Part shown: positions 1-7,948 of the stretch, one piece after another
How the letters are laid out: the number at the start of each line of letters is the position of its first letter
Numbering within the stretch: the first letter of the stretch is position 1
Assembly (NCBI RefSeq): GCF_012933655.1
Contig: NZ_JABBJJ010000122.1
Span: forward strand, 1-32,948
Origin: Pyxidicoccus fallax
Lineage (GTDB): Bacteria > Myxococcota > Myxococcia > Myxococcales > Myxococcaceae
DNA: 32,948 bases
Direction: 5' to 3'
Translations under genes and position numbers: made by a program
Notes under the pieces: generated by a model
Databases searched by the model: none
Seen by the model: only the letters and a program-made list of their open reading frames with translations
What the model was told of the DNA's origin: nothing

Positions 1-15
1 GGTGGGAAGGCGCGC

Positions 16-21
16 TAGGGT
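16..21 (+). promoter_or_regulatory. Putative -10 element (TAGGGT) for a leaderless prs transcript
   Basis: TAGGGT fits the TAnnnT -10 consensus and ends 7 nt before the ATG at 29, so transcription would begin at or next to the start codon. GGAGGG at 22-27 is too close to the ATG to act as a normal ribosome-binding site. The -35 region lies outside the window. The same arrangement recurs before the crotonase gene and the sigma-factor gene. Confidence 0.4.
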
Positions 22-28
22 GGAGGGT

Positions 29-925
29 ATGGATCCCGTCCTCCTGACCGGTACGGCCAGCGCCCACCTGGGGCGCGAGCTCGCCCACGCCCTGGGCGTG
101 GCACCCGCTGACTGCCACTTCGAGCGGTTTCCCGATGGTGAGATGCACGTGGAGGTGCCCGAGACAGTGCGCGGGCGCACCGCGGTCATCGTGCAGACGA
201 CGACTCCGCCCACGGGCGAGCACCTGCTGGAGCTGCTGCTCATGGCGGATGCGTGCTGGCGGGCGGGCGCGGCCCGGCTGGAGGCGGTGGTGCCGTACCT
301 GGGCTACGCGCGGCAGGACCGGCGCGGCCGGCCGGGCGAGCCGCTGGGTGGGCGGCTGATGGCGGACCTGCTGTCGCAGGGACGCTTCGCGCGGGTGCTG
401 GTGGTGGACCTGCACAGCCCGGCGCTGGAGGGGTGCTTCGGCGCGCCGCTGGAGCACCTGACGGCGCTGCCGCTGCTGGCGGACGCGCTGCGGCCGAACG
501 TGACGGACACGTCGGTGGTGGTGGCGCCGGACCTGGGCGCGGTGAAGCGCGCGGAGGCGCTGGCGCGGCTCTTGGGCCGGCCGTGGGCGGTGATTCACAA
601 GGTGCGGCTGAGCGGTGAGGAAGTGCACGCCAGCGGGCTGATGGGCGAGGTACGGGGCCGGCGGCCGATTCTCGTGGACGACATGGTGTCCACGGGCGGC
701 ACGCTGGCGGCGGCTGCGGGCACGCTGCGCGAGGCGGGGTGCGCGGACGACTTCACGGTGGTGACGACGCACGCGCTGCTGGTGGGCCCCGCGGTGGAGC
801 GCCTGCGCACGATGCCGCTGACGCGGCTGGTGCGCACCGACAGCGTGGAGCCCCAGGAGGGCCTGCCCTTCCCGCAGCAGGTGGTGACGCTCGCGCCGCT
901 GGTGGCCCGCGCGCTGCGGCCGTGA
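29..925 (+). CDS. prs: Ribose-phosphate pyrophosphokinase (PRPP synthetase) family protein
   Basis: The product should make PRPP from ribose-5-phosphate and ATP in the cytosol for nucleotide, His and Trp synthesis. Family landmarks appear in order: an N-terminal RFPDGE segment, the pyrophosphate-loop region YARQDRRGRPGEP, the DLHSP segment, PDLGAVKRAEALA, and the PRPP-binding loop VDDMVSTGGTL. The protein is about 298 residues, slightly shorter than classical bacterial Prs (about 315), and the sequence is divergent, recalling the shorter archaeal-type enzymes. It may therefore be a second Prs rather than the housekeeping one. I chose ATG at 29 because a TAGGGT box at 16-21 ends 7 nt before it, as in a leaderless transcript. 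In-frame GTGs at 2 and 20 are alternatives, and the frame is open to the window edge, so an upstream start cannot be excluded. It converges on the murein hydrolase. Confidence 0.85.
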   Translation: MDPVLLTGTASAHLGRELAHALGVAPADCHFERFPDGEMHVEVPETVRGRTAVIVQTTTPPTGEHLLELLLMADACWRAGAARLEAVVPYLGYARQDRRGRPGEPLGGRLMADLLSQGRFARVLVVDLHSPALEGCFGAPLEHLTALPLLADALRPNVTDTSVVVAPDLGAVKRAEALARLLGRPWAVIHKVRLSGEEVHASGLMGEVRGRRPILVDDMVSTGGTLAAAAGTLREAGCADDFTVVTTHALLVGPAVERLRTMPLTRLVRTDSVEPQEGLPFPQQVVTLAPLVARALRP

Positions 926-947
926 GGGGGCGCTGCTCCGTGTGAAC

Positions 948-990
948 GCGAAAGGGGCGAAGGACGCCCAGGCATCCTCCACCCCTTCGC
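948..990. terminator. Possible bidirectional terminator hairpin between convergent genes
   Basis: The arm at 948-957 (GCGAAAGGGG) pairs with CCCCTTCGC at 982-990 with one bulged A, around a 24-nt loop. It lies between the convergent prs and murein-hydrolase genes. There is no strong U-tract on either strand, so the assignment is weak. Confidence 0.35.
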
Positions 991-1015
991 TTCAAAGCCA
1001 GACGCGACCCGTGGC

Positions 1016-2470
1016 TCAGCCGATCTTCGTCTTGTACTCCTTCATCCAGTCGAGCACCTGCTGGTGGTACTGCTTGCTGTCGTTCTCCGTCGGCGGCGCG
1101 TACTTGTTGATGAGGCCCTGGTAGTCGCCGCGGCCGATGAAGCTCCGGTACCCGGAGTTGAGCAGCGAGAAGTACGCCTCGATGCCCTGCTTCGCGTTCG
1201 GGAACTTGGCGAAGTTGCCGTTCGGCTGGCCGCCGAACTGCCGCTCCCACTCCGCGAAGCGCAGGTTGCCCGGGTTGTTGTTCTTCACCGCCGAGCCGGC
1301 CGTCATGAAGGACGCTTCCTTGCGGAACATCGCCAGCGCCAGCTCCGGCGGCACGTTGTACTTCTTGGACATCGCCACGATGTGCGCGCCCTGGCCCTCC
1401 AGGCCCGTGCCCTTGAGAATCTTGTCGATGTTCGCCGCCTTCGTCGCGTCCGAGCCCGTCGGCGCCGTCGGACCCGTCACGGGGCCCGCCCCACCCGGCT
1501 TCTGCGTGCCGCCCTGGCCGCCGAGCGCCTCGGTCATCGCAGCGCGCGTCCTCGGGCCATAGATGCCCGAGTTCGGGCTGATGCCTTGGTCCTTCTGGAA
1601 CTTCGCCACCGCCGCCTCGGTCTTCGGACCGAAGATGCCCGGACCCGTGTTCACCTGGGCCTGCGTCATGTAGCCCAGCTTCACGAGCGCGTCCTGCAGC
1701 TTGCGCACCTCCGGGCCCTCCATGCGGCGCTTCAGGTCCGTCTGCGGCACGCTCACGTTGCCCGTGGTGGGCTTCGTCGGAGTGCCAGGCGTCTTCGGCG
1801 GCTCGGCGGGCGGCTTGCCCGTGGCCTTGCCGCTGTCGTTCACCCAGTACTCGGGCTTCGCGTTGCCGAAGCCGTCCTTCACGTGCTTGTTGTTGAAGTT
1901 GGACCCGCCCGCCTGCGCCAGCGCCGGGCCGCGGTCCGTCATCTCACCGGGGCGAATCATGCCCACGTGGCCGATGCCGCCCGGGTTCTTCCAGAGCGCC
2001 ACGGTGGGGTGGCCCGCGTTGGCCATCTTCTGCGCCTCCTCCGCCGACACCTTCCGCCAGCCGTTGCGCTCACCGTGCGTGTGCATCCAGTCCACGGTGG
2101 CGTTGGCGTTCATCTCCCGGCCCTTGCCCGGGGCCACGGAGTTGCCCTTGCCGTCCACCCAGTGGGGAATCTCCGCGCCCATGGCGCGCGTCGCGTCCCA
2201 CAGGAAGATGTTGCAGAAGGTGTCGCGCGTGCCGTCGCCGTTGAAGTCGCGCTTCGTGTAGCGCGGGTTCACCCCCACGGCGAACTGGTTGAGGACCTGG
2301 TTGTACGTGTCCGCGTTGCGGTTCTTCGGGTCGCCCCGGAGCGGCGGGTTGGTGACCTGGGCCGCGTTGGTGTTCGCCGTGCCCGGCGCCGGCTTGCTGC
2401 CGTCGTAACGCACCGCGGGTGCGGGGGCTCGGTAGGAGGGGGCGCTCTGGGTGGCGCTGCGGACGCTCAT
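1016..2470 (-). CDS. Multidomain peptidoglycan hydrolase (Cys/His amidase-like + PG-binding + glucosaminidase-like)
   Basis: A 484-residue protein with three murein-related parts. Residues about 55-215 look like a CHAP/NlpC-P60-type cysteine peptidase or amidase: C86 in DTFCNIFLWDATRAMG and H168 in GIGHVGMI are the likely catalytic pair, preceded by a calcium-loop-like DFNGDGTRD (75-83). Residues about 243-315 form a PG_binding_1 domain (EGPEVRKLQDALVKLGY, GIFGPKTEAAVAKFQ). Residues about 345-484 resemble the lysozyme-like glucosaminidase/FlgJ fold, with E385 in FRKEASF followed by NNNPGNLRF. Pro/Gly/Thr-rich linkers separate the parts. No signal peptide or lipobox is visible at the N-terminus (MSVRSATQSAPSYRAPAP), so export would need a dedicated secretion route or cell lysis. 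The ATG at 2470 has GAGG 5 nt upstream. It is divergent from the crotonase gene. Confidence 0.85.
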   Translation of the reverse strand: MSVRSATQSAPSYRAPAPAVRYDGSKPAPGTANTNAAQVTNPPLRGDPKNRNADTYNQVLNQFAVGVNPRYTKRDFNGDGTRDTFCNIFLWDATRAMGAEIPHWVDGKGNSVAPGKGREMNANATVDWMHTHGERNGWRKVSAEEAQKMANAGHPTVALWKNPGGIGHVGMIRPGEMTDRGPALAQAGGSNFNNKHVKDGFGNAKPEYWVNDSGKATGKPPAEPPKTPGTPTKPTTGNVSVPQTDLKRRMEGPEVRKLQDALVKLGYMTQAQVNTGPGIFGPKTEAAVAKFQKDQGISPNSGIYGPRTRAAMTEALGGQGGTQKPGGAGPVTGPTAPTGSDATKAANIDKILKGTGLEGQGAHIVAMSKKYNVPPELALAMFRKEASFMTAGSAVKNNNPGNLRFAEWERQFGGQPNGNFAKFPNAKQGIEAYFSLLNSGYRSFIGRGDYQGLINKYAPPTENDSKQYHQQVLDWMKEYKTKIG

Positions 2471-2561
2471 GGCAACCTCGGAAAAATGGCGACTGCTTGA
2501 AGGAATTGTCGGAGGAGGTGCGCCGAAGTTGCCTTTCCCCTCGCGGCCCCAGGGACTCGGC

Positions 2562-2567
2562 TAGGGT
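2562..2567 (+). promoter_or_regulatory. Putative -10 element (TAGGGT) for a leaderless crotonase transcript
   Basis: TAGGGT ends 8 nt before the ATG at 2576. No Shine-Dalgarno sequence lies in that gap (GCGGGGTC), which fits a leaderless mRNA. I could not identify a convincing -35 at normal spacing. Confidence 0.4.
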
Positions 2568-2575
2568 GCGGGGTC

Positions 2576-3331
2576 ATGTCCGACACGTTGCTGACGAAGC
2601 TGGAGTCCGGGGTCCTCACCCTCACCTTCAACCGGCCCGAGAAGAAGAACGCCTTCACGCATGCCATGTACGAGGCGGCCACCGACGCGCTGCGTAAGGC
2701 GGACGGTGACGCCAACGTCCGGGCGGTGCTGCTCACCGGCGCGGGCGGCGTCTTCACCGCGGGCAACGACATCGGCGACTTCATGGAGCACCCGCCCACG
2801 GGCGAGGACAGCGCCGTGTTCCGCTTCCTGAAGGCGCTGGTGGACGCGTCCAAGCCGGTGGTGGCCGCGGTGGACGGGCCGGCGGTGGGAATCGGCACGA
2901 CGATGCTGCTGCACTGTGACTACGTCGTCGCCAGCGACCGCGTGCGCTTCCAGATGCCCTTCGTGCAGCTCGGCCTGTGCGCGGAAGGGGCCAGCAGCCT
3001 GCTGTTGCCGCGCATGGCGGGCAACGCGCTGGCCAGCGAGCTGCTGCTGTTCGGCGAGCCCTTCGACGCGGCCACGGCGCAGCGCGCGGGCATCGTCAAC
3101 AAGGTGGTGCCGGCCGCCAACCTCCAGGAGGTGGCCGCCGAGCGCGCCGCCACCCTCGCCTCCCGCCCCGCCGAGGCGGTGCGCGTCACCAAGCGCCTGA
3201 TGCGCGAGCCGCTGCGCGCCGAAATCCACGCCACCCTCGCCCGCGAGGGCGCCGAGTTCGTCCAGCGCCTCCAGTCCACCGAGGCCCAGGAGGCCTTCAT
3301 GGCCTTCATGTCCCGCGGCAGCAAGAAGTAG
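2576..3331 (+). CDS. Enoyl-CoA hydratase/isomerase family protein (crotonase fold)
   Basis: A 251-residue soluble acyl-CoA enzyme, the usual crotonase length. The substrate and oxyanion-hole motifs are visible: FNRPEKKNAF (18-27), TAGNDIGDF (61-69) and AVGIGTT near 103-109. The single well-placed acidic residue is E137 in QLGLCAEGASSLLLPRM. That matches the catalytic Glu of delta3,delta2-enoyl-CoA isomerases (LG..PE..SS pattern) better than the two-Glu hydratase pattern, so an isomerase role in unsaturated fatty-acid oxidation is plausible. The exact reaction is not settled by sequence. The C-terminus has the trimer-forming helices expected of the family (RVTKRLMREPLRAEI, EAFMAFMSRG). It ends at the strong hairpin shared with the convergent aminopeptidase gene. 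Confidence 0.88.
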   Translation: MSDTLLTKLESGVLTLTFNRPEKKNAFTHAMYEAATDALRKADGDANVRAVLLTGAGGVFTAGNDIGDFMEHPPTGEDSAVFRFLKALVDASKPVVAAVDGPAVGIGTTMLLHCDYVVASDRVRFQMPFVQLGLCAEGASSLLLPRMAGNALASELLLFGEPFDAATAQRAGIVNKVVPAANLQEVAAERAATLASRPAEAVRVTKRLMREPLRAEIHATLAREGAEFVQRLQSTEAQEAFMAFMSRGSKK

Positions 3332-3364
3332 CCACGCCGCACGCCACGGCGCGCCAAAGACACA

Positions 3365-3402
3365 GGGCCCGACGCCGACAGCACGGCGCCGGGCCCTTCG
3401 TT
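3365..3402. terminator. Strong bidirectional terminator hairpin
   Basis: GGGCCCGACGCCG (3365-3377) pairs with CGGCGCCGGGCCC (3384-3396) over 13 bp with one A-C mismatch and a 6-nt loop (ACAGCA), followed by TTCGTT. It sits in the 90-bp gap between the convergent crotonase and M1 aminopeptidase genes and can serve both. Confidence 0.7.
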
Positions 3403-3421
3403 CATGCGCGGAGCGCCGCGG

Positions 3422-6178
3422 CTAGCGCGTGGCCGGAGCCTGCGGCGGGCGCGGGGTGGCGCGCTGGCCGAGGAACGTCTCCACGCTCTCGCTCTGCGCC
3501 TGCTTCAGCGCGGTGCACTGGTCCACCACCTCCAGCGCCTGGGCCAGCAGGCGGGGCCCGCCCGGGGCCTTCGCGCTGCGCTCGGTGAAGAAGTCGGCCG
3601 CCTGCTTGCGCTGCTCCGCGTTGCAGAAGCCACCGGCCACGAAGGCCATGCGCCCCGCGGCCTCCTCCGGCAGGCGCGAGTTGGGCCCGCCCACCAGCGC
3701 GTCGTAGTTCTCCTTCACGAAGTCGAAGGCCACCTGCTGCGTGCGCACGTTCTGCGAGGCGCCGAACAGCATCCACACCGTCTCGCGCGGGTCCACGTCC
3801 TTGTCGAGCATCAGCCCCAGGTTCTGCTTCATCAGCGCCGGGTCCGTGAAGCTGGCCAGCGCGCCAATCATCTGCTGCCGCGGCTTGCGGTCCTTCTCCG
3901 CGCGCACCGCGGTAAGCAGCTTCTGCTGGAAGGCCTCGTCGCCATGGGCGGCGGCGATGCTCAGCACCGTGTCCACCATCTCCGGGGCCACCGCGCGCCT
4001 GTCACCCAGCCACTTGTCCGCGAGCGTGCGCGCCTCGGCGACGAGCTTCGGGTCGGCGCCCTCACGGCCGGCCAGCCGCACCAGCCGCGGGCGGAGCAGG
4101 CGCGTGTCCTCGTCCTCGCCCTTGCGCGGCGTGAAGCCGAGCTGCCGCGCGCGCGGCCCGTACGTATCGCGCAGGAAGCGGGCCCGCTCGGCCTCCTTCC
4201 CCTCCGAAATCATGCGCGAGCTGACCAGGTCCAGCAGGTCCAGCGAGGACTCGACGACGACGCGGTCCTTGTCGTTGGCGGTGCGGGCCGCCAGCGCCAG
4301 CGCCTCGGAGGCCGGCAGCGCCCCGGACATGGCCAGCGCGCGCACGTCGCCCAGCAGCGCCACGCGCTCGGCGCGAGACAGCCGCTCCAGGCCCGACTTC
4401 GTCAGCTTCGACGCCGCCTCGCCGGCCAGCTGCATGCGGAAGTAGCCCGCCCCTTCCGCGTTGGGGAACACCCACGCCGGGCAGGCCTTCGTCTCCGTCA
4501 GCGCCACCTCCGCGCGCTCGCCCTCCATCAGCGTGCAGGTGCGCGCCTCCTTCGTGCCGGTGCCCGCCGGGTAGTCCACGCACACGGGCACGCGCCACGT
4601 CTGCGGGCCCGGCGCCTTGGAGCCCAGGGGCAGGTAGCGCTTCTGGGTGAGCACCACCTTCGCCCCGCCCGCGCCGCACTCCAGCGACGCGGTGACGAGC
4701 GGCGCGCCGCCCTGGTCCAGGAAGGTGCCCATCATCCCCGTGACGTCCTTGCCGGCCTCGGCGGACAGCGCGTCCAGGAAGTCCTTGGCGTTGGCGTTGC
4801 CGCCCGCGTGCTTCTTCATGTAGCGCTGGATGCCGCGGCGGAACACCTCGCGGCCCAGCCACTCCTCCGTCATGGTCAGCACCGCGGCGCCCTTGCCGTA
4901 CGTAATCCCGTCGAAGGCGTTGACGATGTCGTTGGCGCTCTCGATGGGCTGGCGGATGCGGCGCGCGGACAGGAGGCTGTCGGCCTCCAGCGCGCGGTTG
5001 CGGTCGTCCACGCGCTCCACCGGCGCGTCCCACGCGGGCCGCCACGTCTCGACGATGCGCGGCGTAATCCACGTGGCGAAGGCCTCGTTGAGCCAGAGGT
5101 CATCCCACCACTGCATGGTGACGAGGTTGCCGAACCACTGGTGCGCCAATTCGTGCACCTGCGTCCCGGAGAAGCCGCGCTGACGCTGCAGCGTGTCCTC
5201 CTCCGGCTTGGAGAGGATGGAGCGCGAGTTGAACGTCACCAGGCCCGGGTGCTCCATGGCGCCGCCGAGCAGCGGCACGGCGATGACGTCCAGCTTCTCG
5301 TAGGGGTACGGGCTGCCGAAGTAGTCCTCGAGCGCGGCGAGGATTTGCGGCGTCACCTCGGCGGCGTAGGCGCCCTCGGCGGCGCGGCCGCGCGGGGTGA
5401 TGATGCGCGTCTTCACCTTCTTCTGGCCGGCATCCGCGGCGGGGAGGAAGTCGAAGGGGCCCACGCCGAAGGCGATGAGGTAGCTGGGCAGGGGCTGGGT
5501 GCGCGCGAAGCGGTAGGTGCGGCCGCCGTCCGGGCGGGCCTCCTCGGCGATTTGCGGCGTGTTGGTGACGGCGATGTTGCCCGCGGGCACGTGGAAGGTG
5601 AGCTGCCAGGGCACCTTGAAGGCGGGCTCGTCGAACGACGGGAAGACGCGGCGCGCGTCGATGGGCTCGAACTGGGTGAAGATGTACCAGTCACCGCCCT
5701 CGTTGACGCGGAAGGCGCCATCCGTCTCCTTGGTGGAGGCGATGCCCTCGTACACCACGCGCAGCTTCGCGGGGCCGGCGGCCAGCGGCCTGCCGAGCGA
5801 GAAGCCGAGGTAGTCGGTGCCGCCCGTCACGGGCTTCACGTCGATGGAGGCGCCCGCCTGGGTGAGCGTGGCCTGCTTCACGGTGAGCTGCTTGCCGTGG
5901 AGCCAGATGACGGAGGCGGGCTTCTCCACGTTCAGGTCGATGTCCGCCACGCCCTGGAAGGCGGAGGCCTTCGGGTCCATCGTGAGCTCCACCGTGTAGC
6001 CGGTGGGGCGCACGTCGGTGGGCAGGCGCAGGTGGGGCGGCGTGGGCGCCTCGGCGGGAGTCGCCTGGGCGGTGGGAGCAGCGGCGGCGGGTGGCTCGGT
6101 GGGAGGCGTCTGCCGGGCACCGCACGCGCTGAGAAGGGTGACGGCGGCCAGGGCCGCCGGACGGAGCAGGTTGGGCAT
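3422..6178 (-). CDS. M1 family zinc aminopeptidase, predicted lipoprotein
   Basis: A 918-residue secreted metallopeptidase that should remove N-terminal residues from peptides. The signal peptide ends in a lipobox LLSAC with C19 as the lipidated residue, followed by a Pro/Ala/Thr-rich tether (about 23-47). The M1 zinc signature is HELAH (342-346) with the third ligand E365 in WLNEAFATW, preceded by the substrate-recognition segment GGAMEH (305-310). The usual family motif is GxMEN, so the last position is His instead of Asn. The C-terminal half (about 550-918) is a helical ERAP1/APN-like domain. I chose ATG at 6178 because it gives the complete lipoprotein signal; the frame stays open further upstream but would overlap the divergent acyltransferase gene. 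No clear SD is seen; a TACCTT -10-like box lies about 29 nt upstream. Confidence 0.92.
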   Translation of the reverse strand: MPNLLRPAALAAVTLLSACGARQTPPTEPPAAAAPTAQATPAEAPTPPHLRLPTDVRPTGYTVELTMDPKASAFQGVADIDLNVEKPASVIWLHGKQLTVKQATLTQAGASIDVKPVTGGTDYLGFSLGRPLAAGPAKLRVVYEGIASTKETDGAFRVNEGGDWYIFTQFEPIDARRVFPSFDEPAFKVPWQLTFHVPAGNIAVTNTPQIAEEARPDGGRTYRFARTQPLPSYLIAFGVGPFDFLPAADAGQKKVKTRIITPRGRAAEGAYAAEVTPQILAALEDYFGSPYPYEKLDVIAVPLLGGAMEHPGLVTFNSRSILSKPEEDTLQRQRGFSGTQVHELAHQWFGNLVTMQWWDDLWLNEAFATWITPRIVETWRPAWDAPVERVDDRNRALEADSLLSARRIRQPIESANDIVNAFDGITYGKGAAVLTMTEEWLGREVFRRGIQRYMKKHAGGNANAKDFLDALSAEAGKDVTGMMGTFLDQGGAPLVTASLECGAGGAKVVLTQKRYLPLGSKAPGPQTWRVPVCVDYPAGTGTKEARTCTLMEGERAEVALTETKACPAWVFPNAEGAGYFRMQLAGEAASKLTKSGLERLSRAERVALLGDVRALAMSGALPASEALALAARTANDKDRVVVESSLDLLDLVSSRMISEGKEAERARFLRDTYGPRARQLGFTPRKGEDEDTRLLRPRLVRLAGREGADPKLVAEARTLADKWLGDRRAVAPEMVDTVLSIAAAHGDEAFQQKLLTAVRAEKDRKPRQQMIGALASFTDPALMKQNLGLMLDKDVDPRETVWMLFGASQNVRTQQVAFDFVKENYDALVGGPNSRLPEEAAGRMAFVAGGFCNAEQRKQAADFFTERSAKAPGGPRLLAQALEVVDQCTALKQAQSESVETFLGQRATPRPPQAPATR

Positions 6179-6278
6179 GGCGCGCAGTGTGGCCCATGCC
6201 GGGCAGGCAAGGTAGCGCGGAGCAGGAGTGTGTGGCCTTGCCGTCAAGGCGGCTTCAGGGTGGAGTGCCGCCGTGTCC

Positions 6279-7286
6279 ATGACTGCTCCCGCCCCCCAGG
6301 TCCCACCGCCCGTGAAACAGAAGCGCTCCTCCGCGCACCTGATGCGCATCGTCGGCACGCCGCCCGGCCCGGTGATGGCGTTCCTGACGCGCTTTGTGTG
6401 GGATTTTTTGACGTGGCTGTCGCCGAAGTCCCGCGACGCCATCGCGCGGTTCGTGGGCAACCTCGCCTACACGCTGGGCATCCGTCGCCGCGTTGCATTG
6501 GACAACCTGGCCATGGCGATGCCGGAGAAGAGCGAGGCGGAGCGGCGGGAGATTGCTCGCGGGGCCTACATCAACATGGCGCGCGTGGTGCTGGAGTCGG
6601 TGCCGGGAGGAGACCGGCTGCCGGCGGACTGGGCGGAGCAGGGCATCGTCGGCGAGGAGGCGTGGCGGGCGCTGAAGGCGCGCGTGGACTCGGGCAAGGG
6701 CGCGCTGATGGTGACGGCGCACTTCGGCAACTGGGAGCTGCTGGGAGACATGCTCATCCGCCATGGCATCCCCCTGGACGCGCTGGTGCGGCCGCTGAAG
6801 GGGGCGCTCAACACGCGCATCGCGCAGACGCGGCTGGACTGCGGCGCGGGGCTCATCTACCCGCGCGGGGCCATCCAGGAAATCATCGACGCGGTGGGGC
6901 GGGGTGAGTCCCCGTACATGCTGCTGGACCAGGCGCTGCCGGCGAAGGCGGCGGTGTTCGTGCCGTTCTTCGGGAAGCTGGCGTCCACCACGCCGGCCAT
7001 GGCGGTGGCGGCGAAGCGCACGGGCGCGCCGGTGTTCGTGGTGATGAGCGTGCGCAGCGGCTTCGGCGCGCGCTTCCGCATGGAGGTGGAGGGCCCCATC
7101 CTCCCGCCCGCGCCGGGGGAGTGCGAGGACCCGATTACGGAGCACACCGCGCGCGTGACGGCCGCGCTGGAGCGCTGCATCCGGAAGTACCCGGAGCAGT
7201 GGATGTGGCTGCACCGGCGATGGAAGTACCAGCCGGAGCCGGCGGCCACGGCGACTGCGCCGGCCGCGCTGCCCGAGAAGAGTTGA
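6279..7286 (+). CDS. LpxL/HtrB-type lysophospholipid/lipid A acyltransferase
   Basis: A 335-residue inner-membrane acyltransferase of the family that adds acyl chains to lipid A precursors or related envelope lipids. The catalytic HX4E motif is HFGNWE (H148, E153), preceded by a hydrophobic membrane-anchoring stretch near 30-48 (GPVMAFLTRFVWDFLTWL). Other family features are the RRVALDNLAMAMPEKS segment near 70-85, the YMLLDQALPAKAAVFVPFFGK segment (substituting for the usual DQ...G..VPFFG block), and the closing YPEQWMWLHRRWK, which is very typical. Length is close to LpxL (about 306) with a short N-terminal extension. ATG 6279 is the favoured start; a GTG two codons earlier and an in-frame ATG at residue 22 are alternatives. 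It is divergent from the M1 aminopeptidase gene, about 100 bp between starts. Confidence 0.9.
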   Translation: MTAPAPQVPPPVKQKRSSAHLMRIVGTPPGPVMAFLTRFVWDFLTWLSPKSRDAIARFVGNLAYTLGIRRRVALDNLAMAMPEKSEAERREIARGAYINMARVVLESVPGGDRLPADWAEQGIVGEEAWRALKARVDSGKGALMVTAHFGNWELLGDMLIRHGIPLDALVRPLKGALNTRIAQTRLDCGAGLIYPRGAIQEIIDAVGRGESPYMLLDQALPAKAAVFVPFFGKLASTTPAMAVAAKRTGAPVFVVMSVRSGFGARFRMEVEGPILPPAPGECEDPITEHTARVTAALERCIRKYPEQWMWLHRRWKYQPEPAATATAPAALPEKS

Positions 7287-7304
7287 GCGTAGGGAGCGCG
7301 CGGA

Positions 7305-7880
7305 CTACCAGCGGTGGTCGCTGAAGAGGCAGTCCGCGAGCGTCACCTTGCCGAAGCCAATGAGCCCGACATGGATGTCGGGCACTGGCGTGGAGAGCAC
7401 CTCCTCGGGCAGGCGGGTGGTTCCAAATGTCTCGATTGCCAGCGCCTCCAGCTTCTCGGCGAAGGGCTGGAACTCCGTGGGGAACGGTGGCGGGTAGGTG
7501 ATGGTCTCCGTGATGTCCCCCACGTGCTTGCTGTGGTCGGCGTAGAGGAGGTGCACCGGTGCGAGGATGCACACCATGAGCACCACCTCTTTGTGCTCCG
7601 GTCCTCCATCGGGATAACCGGGAAGCCCCAAGCGGAGGCAGTAAGCGGGGTCGTAGCGGATGTTGGGATAGTCCCACACGACGCAATCCGGCATTTCCGT
7701 CTCGACGCGCTGGAGGAAGGCATCCCAGGCGCGAGCGTCTTCCACGGCAGCACGCCTGAGCGCGGTCAGCCGCTTGAACTCCTCGGAAGCTTCGTAGCGA
7801 GGATCCCCCCCGTGGATGCCCGCCGGGTAGTAACGCCGGACCAACTGAAGGAGCGCCTGCGCTGTCAGTGACTGGCTCAT
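7305..7880 (-). CDS. Conserved-looking cytosolic protein of unknown function
   Basis: I do not recognise a family for this 191-residue protein. It has no signal peptide, membrane segment or obvious catalytic motif. The N-terminal half is helical and charged (ALLQLVRRYYPAG, FKRLTALRRAAVEDARAWDAFLQRV). The C-terminal half is richer in aromatic and Pro residues, with the striking segments ILAPVHLLYADHSK, TITYPPPFP and a terminal CLFSDHRW. Coding is supported by strong GC3 and by the SD AAGGGAG before the ATG at 7880. It lies 68 bp downstream of a small lipoprotein gene on the same strand and is likely cotranscribed. A small lipoprotein plus a compact cytosolic partner could be an effector-immunity or envelope module, but nothing in the sequence proves this. 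It converges on the acyltransferase gene with 18 bp between stops. Confidence 0.75.
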   Translation of the reverse strand: MSQSLTAQALLQLVRRYYPAGIHGGDPRYEASEEFKRLTALRRAAVEDARAWDAFLQRVETEMPDCVVWDYPNIRYDPAYCLRLGLPGYPDGGPEHKEVVLMVCILAPVHLLYADHSKHVGDITETITYPPPFPTEFQPFAEKLEALAIETFGTTRLPEEVLSTPVPDIHVGLIGFGKVTLADCLFSDHRW

Positions 7881-7948
7881 GAGAATGGCTCCCTTCACGC
7901 GGCAACATAGGCACTTCGTGAGCTGAGAACAGCCACGAGCCCTCCGTG

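Noticed and set aside
6179-6460. N-terminal extension of the M1 aminopeptidase by about 94 residues
   Set aside because: It would overlap the divergent acyltransferase gene and bury the lipoprotein signal peptide inside the protein.
3404-6907. A very long open frame on the plus strand, opposite the aminopeptidase gene
   Set aside because: It is a GC3-driven antisense shadow rich in Arg, His, Leu, Gly and Ala, with no domain, and the minus-strand M1 gene has full motifs and a lipobox.
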